Part shown: one piece after another, positions 48,965 to 60,922 of the stretch
Numbering within the stretch: position 1 is the first letter of the stretch
Layout: the number at the start of each line of letters is the position of its first letter
Assembly: GCA_905250115.1 (NCBI GenBank)
Contig: CAJNOI010000151.1
Coordinates: 158,178 to 222,177, forward strand
Reading direction: 5' to 3'
Origin: Adineta steineri
Lineage: Eukaryota; Rotifera; Eurotatoria; Adinetida; Adinetidae
DNA length: 64,000 nucleotides
The notes under the pieces: generated by a model
What the model was told of the DNA's origin: nothing
Seen by the model: only the letters and a program-made list of their open reading frames with translations
The model's database searches: none
Translations under genes and position numbers: made by a program

Positions 48965-50689
48965 ATGTCAGATGTGGTCGATAAGCAACAAGCCAACAAA
49001 TGGACAGAATATCAATCAAAGGAGCTATTATGCCGTCGATGCCAGTGGCCATTGCATCCACCCATGCAACTTGATTGCTGCGGGCAACGAATTTGTGAGG
49101 ATTGCATCACTATGATCAAGTATTACTAATCTATTCATTATTACAATAAATTTAATATAGTTATACATTTTTTAGAGATACCGAGTTAGAATGTCCATCT
49201 TGTTACAGTTTGCGGCCTAATGTATGATTAAAAGAATACTTGTATTTAGTTGTATATAATAACACAAAGTATATTTAGGCTAGACTTGATCGAGGACGCT
49301 TACGCGACTCTGAAAATCATGAAGTAACTTGTCCTGAATATGGTTGTTCGTGGATTGGCTTATTTAAAGAGTTGCGAGTAAATTTAATTATTGAGAAGTT
49401 TTTCCTTCTAAACAATCAATATTTGTTAGGAACATCTTCGCATTCACTATGCGTTCAAATGCGAGAAGTGCAATAACGAATTTGTTACTCAAATTCAGTT
49501 AGAATCCCATAAACGTCACAGATGTTCTCATCGTACTGTCTCTTGTCCGCTAGCGAATCTCGGATGCACTAGAGAAGTAAGTAATAAAAATGAAATTGAT
49601 CTATGTAGATCAGTGTAGGTCTGAGTGAGCGGATGTAGGTGTAGATATTTGTTATTCATGTACACCCTTATCCATATCCACGATTCTCATCTTTTGAAGT
49701 CGATTGATTTTTACAGGTTACACCGAGTTTCTTGAAGTTTATTACTGATCTCCAGTCGAAAATTAAGCAATCTTTTATATATCATTTATATTTGTTAATA
49801 GATTCCATACACAGATATAGCAAACCATTATTTATTGGCTGAACATCAGCAGTCTATTCTCTCATGGATAGAACAAAATGGTCTTAATCAACACGATGAC
49901 AGTCTGAACTTAACTTGTCAGAATAATGTCAATGAACAATATCAATATTTTATAGTGGAGTGTCAGAAAAGGATTGAATCTGTGATTCAAGAGATCTCTC
50001 CGGTGGAGCATGATTGTATTGAACTCAATGCAAAGCGACAAATAATGGAAACAAGAGCTATGGAAGCCCGTGAACAATTACGGACACTCAGTGAATCATC
50101 ATTAAACACGGTGAAATTTTTAGAAACCATTCAGCAAATGTTCAACGAAATGAATAAACTAATCAGTGAAATTCGGGAGAAATGTTCTATGAATCCTACG
50201 ATACTAGACGATAATGACACATATACTTTGAAAATTAATGTTTTACTTTTATTGAATAATAATTCAGCAGCGATGCATTCCGGTTCGGTTCACTCTTCAA
50301 AGTGTGGATACAATATTGGTATTAGTGTCGCTATGGAAACAGATGAACAAGTCAACCATCGTTATGTACATGTTTCCTTCATGATTTGTCGTGGGGATTA
50401 TGATGCCATTCTGTATTGGCCCTTTTCCTATCCAATTACAATAAGCCTAGTTGACTTATCAGGTGGATCCAATCACATATTTCATTCAATTCAACCCGGT
50501 TCTCAAGCGGAAATATTCAATAGACCTTTGAGCACAGCAAATATGCCGTATCAAATATCTCGATTCTGTTCAGCTGAGAAATTAGCCGAAACTGACTCAA
50601 ATTATGTGCGTGATGGCAACATGTTTGTACGGTTACATGTTGATTTCACTGAAACAGATCACTTTCCATACCAATCAAACAAGTTGTAA
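48965..50689 (+). CDS. TRAF-type RING/zinc-finger/MATH protein
   Basis: Five exons (48965-49119, 49176-49221, 49279-49377, 49430-49576, 49802-50689) join in frame to 444 residues. A RING-like finger starts at LLCRRCQWPL and includes DCCGQRICEDC and LECPSC. Next come TRAF-type fingers (VTCPEYGCSWIGLFKEL, FKCEKCNNEF...HKRHRCSHR, VSCPLANLGCTRE, IPYTDIANHY), then a coiled coil (residues about 190-285) and a C-terminal MATH/TRAF domain (CGYNIGISVAM, FMICRGDYDAILYWPF, FHSIQPGSQAE, NYVRDGNMFVRLHVDF). Such proteins are trimeric adaptors and E3 ubiquitin ligases in innate immune and stress signalling. Intron 4 (49577-49801) is long and contains another weak G-rich/C-rich pair. Base composition is less AT-biased than that of genes at 52-62 kb. 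Confidence 0.9.
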
Positions 50690-52294
50690 TCAGTGATAGA
50701 GCTAGTACTGGAAACGGTCCGATTCAGTCTCATCCAATCTCTCGTCGAGACTTCCGCTAATGCGATTATTTTTAGATAATTTCTGTTTAAATTATAATAA
50801 TATTAAATAATTATAGAATTCGTCATAGTAGACTATGTAGCCTTATTTTATTCATTTTTGATTTTCTTTCGTTGTGTGAAGATAAAGCCTAGCAAAATCT
50901 CATGAGTTCTAAAGTTCTTGACAACGTGAAGTAAATGAGGATGTATATATAACTATTTTATTCCTCGCTATTTACACCCACATGCACTTTCTCAGAGATG
51001 ATAATCAAGGGTGTGGGTGCCGGTAGGTGTGAACGATGTATCAACCTTACGCCCACACCCACACCCTCATGAATACAACATCGGCATGGGCTGTCAAAAT
51101 AATGTCTTCCAACTTGGTATTATCTTTTTTGCGTTTCTACTTCAGCTGTATTACTCATCTTAACACAACTGCAATTTATAACTCTAATAAAAATTTGATT
51201 TTTTGCCTTTGTACTAAACTGATATAATTGTCTTTATCTCCATTATAGTTTATGGCTTAGATAATATTTAAAATTTGATCTATTTTGTTCTTAACGTTGT
51301 AAAGTTATTTCTAAACTGATATCATATGTATATATAATTATTTTCATTAAAATGTGGAATAAACTGTTACATTCAAGTATAATGTTTTATTCATCTCTTC
51401 AAAAACGAGAAAAGAACATTCATAGTTAATTATTATTGGATCGTTCGCGTGGTTCTATCGCAGAATGTTAGTCCGAAGAAAACTTTCGATGGAATTGGGT
51501 TGACACAATCGATTAAAGTATTTACATATTAACAGAGTTTTCCATGGTTAGTATTATGGAATAACCTTGTTGTATGCAAAAATATGGCTGTCAAGTGTTA
51601 GTTGAACCTAACCCAAAAAGACAAAACTGGCAAAATAGTTTATAAAAAACTATATTCAACTTTCATGTACCATTCAACCCCATATTTTGACTTTTTGTAG
51701 ATTTCAACAAGACTACGAACTGACTGTACACTCAAATAAGCATTTAATTACTAAACAGGTGCCAGAAAATAAGATCTTTGATTTATTTTTCAAGAAGTCA
51801 ATCAAATAATTGTTTATTATCAAAATACTATTTCAATGTCTTTGATAGAACATTTTTAAAGTCAATCACGTTTACAAGAGAAGCAATCAAATTTGTAACA
51901 CTTATTTAATAATAAGCGTGAATGTCAGATCTAGGCAAATGATAATGACTAATTATAAATTGATAATTAATAGTCAAACATAAAAAGAAAATATTTAATA
52001 GATAATAGTTGATTTAAAAATTTCATTATCCTTTTTTTTGTAATATATTTAATTGAATGTATTATTGTTAATTATATTGATCTACAAAATATATTAGTAT
52101 GTGCAACAATATTTCAAACTATATCAACTAACACACTTAGTACTTTGTTTTGTTAATGCACAATTAAATTAGAGATTTAATAAATTTCAAAAGTTTTGAA
52201 AAAAAACAATACATAACACATATATAAATAAATAACATCTATAGAACAAAATTAGTTCGGTCATAATTGTACTTTTGTTTATATAACAAAAGAA
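50690..52294. other. intergenic with one telomere-like hairpin
   Basis: No gene seen. The hairpin at 51009-51067 is listed separately. Confidence 0.5.
51009..51067. repeat. telomere-like G-rich/C-rich inverted pair
   Basis: GGGTGTGGGTGCCGG at 51009 and CGCCCACACCCACACCC ending near 51065, complementary over GGTGTGGGTG. The cleanest example of the family in this window. Confidence 0.55.
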
Positions 52295-53412
52295 TTAAAT
52301 TTCTTCGTTTGGTTGTAAAAATGAAGATGAGAGACCTGGAATAGATATTGATTCGGCTGTAATATGTTCTTCTTCAACAGATTCAGTATTATTATTATTA
52401 TCTGTAAGAATTTCTGATGGTAATTTTATTTTGTTCATTGAATTGAGAGCACGAATAAATTCATCTAAAATAGAAAAAAACAAGTATAAATTTGATTCTA
52501 TTTTTAATTAATTTTTATTTGAATACCTTTAGCATCACGAAAAGAAACATTACATATTGTTTCAATAGCTTTTTGACATGCATCATTTTGAGCAACATTT
52601 TTCGCTGCACTAACACTCCAAAATTGTTGATCCATAGCTGTAACACGTACAAGAACAAGATTTTCTTCATTTTCTATTAATTCAATACGATTTTTTGTTA
52701 ATGTTGATGAATTTAAACGTTGATTATTAACAAAAAGTTCATTAAATAATTGTAATGGAGTTTTAATTGCAATTGATTTCACTGTTAAATGTTTTCGAAT
52801 CGAATCAATTAATATTGTTGGATCATTTTGTAATGAAGGAGGAAGTGTTGTAATAAATCGTGTTTGATGATACATATCATAATCTTCAGTTAAAATTTCA
52901 CTTTCTGGTGGACGATATGTTGGATATAATTTTATTAAAGCTTGCTACAAATACAAAATCTTTACAAAACAACTATTCAATTTTGTATACAAAAAGATTC
53001 CGTATATTTTTTCTTTTGTAAGTTAATATCTAACCTGTGCAGCCATATTTTTTGCTAATTGTTTTGATCGACCAATTCCAATGGAAATAATTGTTTCTGG
53101 TACATTTTGATCAATTGTTAATGTACAACGAAAACGTGATTGTTTTGGAGATATTTCTTCTAATTCAAAAGAAAATTTTTCTGATGAAATATCAGGACGA
53201 AGTTCATGAAGAACAGCTGCTGGATGACGATTACCATCATAAAAAACCATATCAAATAATTTTGTACGTTTATTTATTGTTGATGATTCATTATTATTAT
53301 TATTATTAATACCTTTACGTTTTCGATTTTTATTTATTCTAATTGAATCATTTTGTTCTGATTGGGATTGATCAGGTAATGATGAAGTATCCATAGGCGG
53401 ATTTTGATCCAT
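52295..53412 (-). CDS. two-dsRBD RNA-binding protein (ADAR/ILF3-type domains)
   Basis: Three exons (53412-53035, 52944-52527, 52464-52295) join in frame to 321 residues. The N-terminus is polar with a basic cluster (NRKRKG...NKRTK), a possible nuclear signal. dsRBD1 (about residues 62-130) shows HPAAVLHELRP, RFRCTLTID and GIGRSKQLAKNMAAQ, where the KQLAKNMAA helix contacts RNA. dsRBD2 (about 180-255) shows TPLQLFNELF and AAKNVAQNDACQKAI; its first helix is normal but the KKxAK signature is weak. The ELRP motif is typical of ADAR, ADAD and ILF3 domains. No deaminase or nuclease domain follows; the protein ends in a Glu-rich tail. It may regulate RNA editing or small-RNA handling as a partner protein; this is inference. 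Confidence 0.8.
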
Positions 53413-53564
53413 TATCTAGAAAAGTATAAATCATTTCATACTGTCATAAAAACAAGTAGAATAAATATATATATATATAGATATATAGATTGTTTTTCAT
53501 CTGACTTTTCTTCGTACAAAACAGAAAAAGATATTTAAAAAAAAACATAACGAATTACAGAATT

Positions 53565-54778
53565 TCATTGATTAAGATCGGGTTTAATATATCCGTTGAT
53601 GGTTATAAAAAAGTTTTGACTTTTAATAATTGTATTATGAAAAAATGAATTATTTCGAAAACCTAATAATAATTTTCTTAATCCAACTGAATCACTTGGA
53701 TCATAATAAGATGAAATATTAAGTTTGATATAATTAAGTTTATTTGAACAATTTGATATTAATCGAATCCAATTTGTTGATGATAAATAATCATTTAAAT
53801 CATCATCAGCCATTGAACCACTTAGAATTAAATAACGAACAGTTTTTGGTATTAAACGTTCTAAATTTGAGAAACTCATATCATCATCACATATATTTAT
53901 ATGCATAAATGATAAATTTGGAGGAAAACTCTTATGTGAAATTATATTTTCATCCATCCAATAATCACATTGATGAACTCCACCATTAATAAGTGAAAGA
54001 GAACGTAGATTAGGAACCTTGAATATTTAAAAACAAAATATTTTTCTTTTTTTTTAAATAATATTATTTCTTACAAAAGACCAAAGACGAAAAAGTTTCG
54101 CTAATTTAATTCGACCATTTAATGTTAATTTTTCAATTCGATTTTTTGTTTTATCATGTTGAAATGATTTAACAAGAAATTCTTTTTCCATTGAATTAAG
54201 AATCATTCGATTAACATTAGGAAAATAAATCGATATTATTTTTGTTATAAATCTTGCACATTTTGCTCGAATTGATATCTGACAAAGATTATTCAATGGA
54301 AATTGACTTACTTTTTCTAATTGTTCATCATTAATATATATTAAACAAAGTGAACGAAGACGTACAAATGAATTTATATAAATTTTTTGATTATCATCAT
54401 TTATATAAGAATAATCTATAGTCAGTGATACAATTTGATTTGTATTGAATAGAGATGGAATTTGAAAATTTGAACATAATATATTGAGATGAATTGGAAG
54501 ACGATAATCACTTAATAATGATGTTATATAAGAATTTAATTGAGAAAATACATTAATTAATGATTGACCATCAAAATAAGCAAATAATTCAAACCAAATT
54601 TCACCTGAAAGATCTTCTATATGATTTTGTCTTTTTGAATTATCTAAATTAATTTTATATATATAGATACATAAATGATAAAAATATATTTTTATTTACC
54701 ATTTTTTTGTTTTTTTAATTTATATTTATAATTATTATTTGTAAAGTCTTTTGTTAAAGATCGTTTTCTTAATTCCAT
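53565..54778 (-). CDS. F-box protein with LRR-like C-terminus
   Basis: Three exons (54778-54700, 54643-54075, 54017-53565) join in frame to 366 residues. A basic lead (MELRKRSLTK) is followed by the F-box: IEDLSGEIWFELFAYFDGQSL, then INVFSQLNSYITSLLSDYRL, which would dock to SKP1. The rest is Leu/Ile/Asn-rich with LRR-like spacing (LRSLCLIYIND, LRSLSLINGG, VRYLILSGS), a region that likely picks substrates for an SCF ubiquitin ligase. The second F-box protein at 60.9 kb has almost the same length and plan, so both belong to one expanded family. GTAAGT inside exon 2 (near 54312) looks like a donor but the frame continues through it. Confidence 0.75.
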
Positions 54779-55478
54779 CTATTAGATAAATAAAATCATA
54801 TAACTTTCATTTCGATTGAATAACTCATTTGATTTTATCGAGTAAAATAACAGACAGAGACACACAAAAAAAATGATTAGGCATTCAGTTTATATATATA
54901 TATATGAAACTTTTCTTTTCTCTTTGAACGTTACATAATCTAACGCTTATTTATGCATGAAGTTATTATAAATATAAGAGTCTTTTAAAAAAAAAATTTC
55001 ATTTCTATTAAAAATTTTTTAAATTAATTAGAAAAAAAAATAATCATTGAAAAAGGTATAAAATAAAGTATTTATAAGACTAGGAAATATTTTGTAAGGA
55101 AAAAGTATAGATAGATGACAATGAGAACCTTTTTTTTATTTGTTAACTGTTACTTTTGTTAAAAACCAATCAGATGTCTTTTTATAGACCTCTCTCTCTA
55201 TAAACACTAGTACATATTTGGTTTATGAATTATGTCGCGAGTTTGCATTGACGACAAACAGATTACACTGCATATTTTTCTTAATAAGATTTTTATCAAG
55301 TGAATCGTCAATAAAATTTCTCTATATATTCACATTTGTGAATATCAAACGCCGAAAAATCATCTTCTATATTATAAATACATCAATCGTTATAATAAAA
55401 TAATTTATTGTGTACAATATGCGTACAAATATCAAATGATATATATATAAATTGTGTTGTTAAAAAATATATGTTTAA
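54779..55478. other. intergenic, nothing recognised
   Basis: AT-rich with a short TATATA run near 54892-54905. No gene supported. Confidence 0.5.
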
Positions 55479-56244
55479 TTACCACCAAAAAGTAGGATAA
55501 GTTCGTTTAGGTGCTATATTATTAATAATCAATGCAATCAATAACATTGTACAAGAACCAGTAAGAGCAGGCATTAAAATAAATAGAAAATTTGCCCAAG
55601 GTAAAAGAGGTCGAGTAGTGACAGCAAGTAGAGCAGTTGCACCACCAGGTGGATGAACAGTTTCAGTAAATTGCATTGCTATAATAGCTAAAGCAACAGC
55701 TAAGGCACAAGCTGTTGAATGTTCAAAACGATCAATTGCTACTCGTACTACACAACCACATATAGCACTTATAACATGACCACCTACTAAATTTCGAGGT
55801 TGAGCAAGAGGAGAACGAGGTGCACCAAAAATTAATACAGCAGAAGCACCAAATGAACCAATCAAAAATGATAGCTGATGTCTTTAGAAGAAGAAAAAAA
55901 ACATATTTTCTTTTTCAATTGCTATTAATAATCATTTATATTTACCTTTCTAGTAATCTAAAATGAAGAAAAGCAACAGCTGCTATACCTAATAATGCAC
56001 CAATAAAACTCCATATATATTCGTGCCATGGTAAACGTTTCGGTCGTTCTTCATGTGATCCGTGAAATTTTTTTACATATATTCGTATCCATGTTAAACA
56101 TTTATTTGATGATTGATTATCGTTTTCTTCGACATTTTCTATTTTCGAAAGAATTTCTGGAGGCACCTCAATTAATTCTGGTGGTACTGCATGATTAAAT
56201 TCACCATCATCAATAGTTATAATAGTCGGATTATTTGTCGTCAT
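55479..56244 (-). CDS. HPP-family membrane protein
   Basis: Two exons (56244-55946, 55881-55479) join in frame to 233 residues. The N-terminal 70 residues are polar, with AVPPELIEVPPEIL. Membrane segments follow: IWSFIGALLGIAAVAFLHF, LSFLIGSFGASAVLIFGA, GHVISAICGCVVRVAI, ACALAVALAIIAMQF and FLFILMPALTGSCTMLLIAL. The signature ETVHPPGGATALLAV names the family. The SPLAQPRNLVGGH motif is also conserved. HPP proteins are known from bacteria, cyanobacteria, fungi and plants; some act as nitrite/nitrate transporters. I know of no general animal orthologue, so a horizontally acquired gene that gained an intron is plausible. Transport substrate here is unknown. Head-to-head with SPEF1. Confidence 0.85.
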
Positions 56245-57178
56245 CCTTTAAACGATTAGGATTGATATACTGAGTCATCAATTTTTCGTCTTATTTTATA
56301 TTAATGATTCTTTTGATGAGCTTCACTGCACACATCTCTACTTATCAACAAAAGAAGGAGAGCAATACAAATTTAATAACATGAATCAATCTTTTTCACA
56401 CATAGACTTGACACTTGATTGGTGCATAGAATACATTTTGTTGTTAAGTATTCTATATTTATAAATCATTGATTTGGTTAAACAATAAAATTTCGATCAA
56501 TTATATTTTATACGAAAAATCTTAAAGATATGAATAAATTGTTGAATCATATATGTTTTTGGAAATATTTTTATTTTTATTATTGCAAAACACATTGTAA
56601 ATATTTCGTGTCGTTATGCATCTGTTTCTTTGTTTTTCTGACACAGATTGTTGTCGGTCAGAGAAAAAAAAAACTCTTTGTCATATTTATTTTCTGTTGT
56701 CACTTTTGTTTAATAAAATAACAAATAACAATATTAAAAATTTATAATTTTCTTCAATAAAAAACGATAATAGAATGTGTTAAAATACGACATTGTTGAG
56801 TTAATCACACAATAATAAATTAATCATTTCAAAGAAAAATTTAAATAGACAAATCTTTTATTGATAAAATGGAATTATGCAACTATTTAATTTTCTATTA
56901 CATACGCAAAAAGTAACGTGTTGCTAATCGACAAAAAAAACAGAATTCGTTATTGATCTCGTTTCTTTCTTATTCTGCCTGAATTATTTAAAGGTGCTTT
57001 TTTTTCTTTCTTTATTTTAATAATAAACGTTCCTAATATTTATGAATAAATTGTCTATGTGTCACAATGTGTTTATAGACTAAATGTAAGTAGTATTAGT
57101 TAAATAAATCAATTAATTCAATAATAAATATAATTTTATTTAGAATTATTTCGTCTGTCTCATCAAAGAAAATTTAAT
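56245..57178. other. divergent intergenic region
   Basis: Between the starts of the HPP gene (minus) and SPEF1 (plus). An acceptor-like TTATTTAG at about 57137-57144 suggests a 5'UTR intron in SPEF1. Confidence 0.45.
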
Positions 57179-57859
57179 ATGGCTAATATATATACTGAAA
57201 CTATGGATGAACATAAACTTGAATCTGATTATCAAACAACAAATTCTGATATTTTAGCATGGCTTGAGGCAATTCCTTTATCACGTCCAATACATAATTT
57301 TGATACTGTTTTTTCTGATGGAATGTTAATCGCTGAAATAATTCATTTCTTTTTTCCTGAATATATCGATTTAGATATATTTTATATTGCACGAAATATG
57401 TCTCAACGTACTCGAAATTGGCGAATATTAAAATGTGATATTTTACCAAAATTAGGTTTACATGCACCTGGTACTGTTGTTCATGAAATAATACATGGAG
57501 ATAATCGTGTCATTGAATTATTTCTTCTTTATTTACGTGAGAAACTTGAAGAACATTTAATTGAAACAGGAAAAAAAGTACATGTATCACATGAAATACT
57601 ACCTCCAATTCAGATTGAACATGATGATCATTTACCACAATTAATGTTAACACCACGTATACCAAGACGAAAAGGATTTAAACCTACGTTTCCAAATTTG
57701 AATAAAACTAATGATGTTTTAAATGATAAAGATAAAGAAATTGATCTTTTAAAAGAAAAATTAGATCAATGTGAAGATATTATTAAAACAAAAGATGAAA
57801 GAATTCAAGAATTGGAACAAATTTTACAAAAATTCAATTCACAACAACAATCATCATAA
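57179..57859 (+). CDS. SPEF1: SPEF1/CLAMP-like microtubule-binding protein
   Basis: Single coding exon, 226 residues (human SPEF1 is about 236). The N-terminal calponin-homology-like domain (residues about 22-125) is close to SPEF1: AWLEAIPLSRPIHNF, VFSDGMLIAEIIHFFFP, NWRILKCDILPKLG and VIELFLLYLREKLEE. The C-terminus (about 180-222) is a Lys/Glu coiled coil that would mediate dimerisation. SPEF1 binds and bundles microtubules and sits in the central apparatus of motile cilia. Rotifers depend on cilia for feeding and movement, so a single-copy housekeeping role fits. Identification rests on the PLSRP and FSDG motifs and overall length. Confidence 0.85.
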   Translation: MANIYTETMDEHKLESDYQTTNSDILAWLEAIPLSRPIHNFDTVFSDGMLIAEIIHFFFPEYIDLDIFYIARNMSQRTRNWRILKCDILPKLGLHAPGTVVHEIIHGDNRVIELFLLYLREKLEEHLIETGKKVHVSHEILPPIQIEHDDHLPQLMLTPRIPRRKGFKPTFPNLNKTNDVLNDKDKEIDLLKEKLDQCEDIIKTKDERIQELEQILQKFNSQQQSS

Positions 57860-57945
57860 ATCTTCTATCTTTTTTTTCTTGTAAAAACAAATATGTATTT
57901 TAAATTCTCAACAACATTTTTATTATAATAAAAAGTATATTTAAA

Positions 57946-57968
57946 CATCATCATCATCATCATCATCA
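57946..57968. repeat. CAT trinucleotide microsatellite
   Basis: About seven perfect CAT units just downstream of SPEF1. Confidence 0.8.
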
Positions 57969-58067
57969 ATTTTCTGATTAGTTAAAATATGTCAATGTTA
58001 TAACAAAAAAACAATTCTCTTATGCTTGACTAAAAATAAGTATGTATATATATAAAATTAAAATGAA

Positions 58068-59758
58068 TTACATTCCTTTGTAATCAAAATCAAATATTTC
58101 ACTATAAAACATTTGTGGTTGTAGAATAAAACCAGAATATTGAATAATAAGAGCTACTGATGGGATACGTATTTTTCCATTATTTGATATTGTTATTGTT
58201 GAAGATTCACATTTGTCTATTTCTTTAATACCAGAATTAGATAATAAATTTTGATATTCTCCATCGGGTAAATTATTTATTTGAATATATTCTTCATTTC
58301 TATTATTTTGCGAAACATTAAAAATACCAATAAGACCTTGACGATCAAATTCATTTTCCCATACAGTTACAATACATGGACTATGATGTGTTATTGTAAA
58401 ACTATTGAAGAAAATTTATTTTTAGAAATTTTCAAATAAAATTTTTTACTTTGAATTATTCGATTGAATAATTGGATTTTTTTTAATTTGAATTAATTCA
58501 TGTAGAAATTGTTGTAATGGATAAATATTTTTACAATCAACCCAATCTTTTTCAAATAATGATGATGTTTTGCTTTGTTCAGTTTCTTGACCTGCATGTA
58601 CCAAAAAACAACCTTTATTAAATGCATTAAATGCTAAAATATAATAAAAAAATTATTTAATAAAATAAAAAAATAAAGATTTCAATTAACCTGTCCATGC
58701 AAGTCCTTTTAAACGATTATTACGAAAAATATGTGCAGCACGTTGTTGATCATGATTTTCAAGAAATCTTAATTTAATAAAATTATTTGGATATATTGTT
58801 GTTTGAAGTCGAACCATTTCAAGATAAGATTTTATTGGAATAGCATCTGCTATAGCTGCACGCCACGCACCATAAATATCATAATCATAACAAATATCAA
58901 ATGCTTCATATAATGTTGAATCTGTATTAACTGTTTCTCGTTTAAAACGATGACCTTCAATATAAGGTAACCGAGTTGATTCAGCTAACCAAACAATATT
59001 TGGATAAATCATTGATACTTCATACCGAGCTTGACGCCTAGAGAAAAAAAAAAAAAACAAATTTTAGAAATTTAAATAGAATTTATTTTTAACCAGAATT
59101 GCATTGTTACACCGGAAGCAACATCCATTCGAAATCCATCAACACCTAATTCACACCAATATTTTAAAATATCAATTAATTCAATCCATAAAGTTTTTTC
59201 ATTTCCTTCAAATTTTAAATCTAATATATCTGACCATTCAGGTACAATTGCAATTGGTTTTCCCTTAACAAAAAATAATTTTCTATATATAAAAAATAGA
59301 ATTAAAAAACAAAATTTACTGTTTCATCTCTTAAATACCATTCTGGATGTTCTTTAGCCCATAAACAATCATGACTTGTATGTCGAAAAACAATATCAAT
59401 CATTAAACGCATTCCTTGTCGATGAACTTCAGAAATAAGACGACGAAAATCATTAAGATCACCATGTTCAGGATTTATTTCACGAAAATTATCTATAGAA
59501 TATGGAGAACCAAGTGAACCTTTACGATTTGTTAATCCAATTGGATGGATTGGAAGTAACCAAACGAAATCTATTCCCATTCCACATATTCTATATTAAT
59601 ATATATATATATGTCATTTATTAAGAGAAAATTAAATTAAATTAAAAAAAAACTAACCGAGGTAAATCATCAATTACACCTTGAAATGTTCCACTTTCAG
59701 TATGATTACGTGTATATACACAATAAAAAGTTAAATTTCCAATATTTGACTTTGACAT
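58068..59758 (-). CDS. GH13 (alpha-amylase family) glycosidase
   Basis: Six exons (59758-59658, 59590-59320, 59263-~59094, 59037-58691, 58633-58450, 58401-58068) join in frame to about 468 residues. GH13 regions appear in order: region I LMIDIVFRHTS (usual Asn replaced by Arg), region II GVDGFRMDVAS with the nucleophile Asp, region III IVWLAEST with the acid/base Glu, and region IV FLENHDQQR with the transition-state Asp. The N-terminus has the beta-strand FVWLLPIHPIG and GSPYSIDNF. The C-terminal exon is a beta-sandwich-like domain. It should cleave alpha-glucosidic bonds in starch, glycogen or related sugars. There is no signal peptide, unlike animal digestive amylases, and the region II/III sequences look bacterial in style, so horizontal origin is possible though introns are present. 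Confidence 0.85.
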
Positions 59759-60922
59759 ATTTAGAAAAGTTTTATCAGAAAAATAATATATCAATTCAAC
59801 ATCTTATGAAATTAGAAACAGTTGGATGAAGAAATGAATAACAAATAAGAAGTTTTACATAGATGACTCTGTCTTCTATCAATATTCTTAATAAAAAGAA
59901 ATTTTTACAAAGAAATGACAAAATGAAATACAAATCAATAGAATATTATTTATACTAATTATACACTCTTATTATAATAAGATAATCGAATTATTTTTAT
60001 TTCATTCATCAATCCTTTATTTTGTAAAAAACTAATAGTAAATAAATAAAACTATTTGAATATTTTATTATTATAATTATTGATATTAGAAATTTTTTAC
60101 TTCAAATAAATATTTGATCGACATATAACTTTTTTTGTCAAGAATATTCTCGTGTTTTTATGTAATTTACATATTGATTGATTTGTTACTCATAAAAAAT
60201 ATTTAATAAGACCATAACGACCTGTCCACGTAAAACGTGTTTTAGTCACGCTCTGTTTGTTTCCTTACGCATACATAACTTAATATCTAGAATCGAATAT
60301 ATTTACGCTTTGAGACGAAAAATTATGCCGTTTTCAAAATGAAACCCTGCAAAGCTGTCTGTATCTTCTCATTTATTAGAAAAGATCGTGATGAAATCAT
60401 TCCCATCTTGTGAACAAGCATTGAAAAGAAATCTATTCTTAGATTTACAATAATGGTGTGTTTGTATCTTTTGATTCTTATCAGTAAGAATAGACATTTG
60501 AATCGTAAGGTTAAATTTATTTACGTTAATATAAACATCCATAGTGATTTTTCTTTTCTTATAGTTGAACGATAAAAACATGTTAGGTATTCTATGAAAT
60601 AGATAGATCGATGTTGGTATGTTGATTCAATTTGTAATGTTAAAATTACATGGAAATATGTCAATAATGATGAAGATTTATCATGTGGGATGATGATGAT
60701 GAAGAAATCGCATTCTAATAGAAGAGAAAAAAAAGATAAGAAAAAAAGAACAAACATGCAAGAAAAAAAGAGAGAACATGCATATCATATGATATATATA
60801 TATGTAAGATGGACTTAGTATAGAAATTTCTAAGAAGATATTTTTTATTTAATATAAATATTTCGAGATGGTTCTAATCTTTGTAATATTATAAAATTTC
60901 TTTGTAGATTATTATTATTATT
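59759..60922. other. divergent intergenic region
   Basis: Between the GH13 gene start (minus) and the F-box gene start (plus). An acceptor-like TTTGTAG ends at about 60907, just before the F-box ATG, suggesting a 5'UTR intron. Confidence 0.45.
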
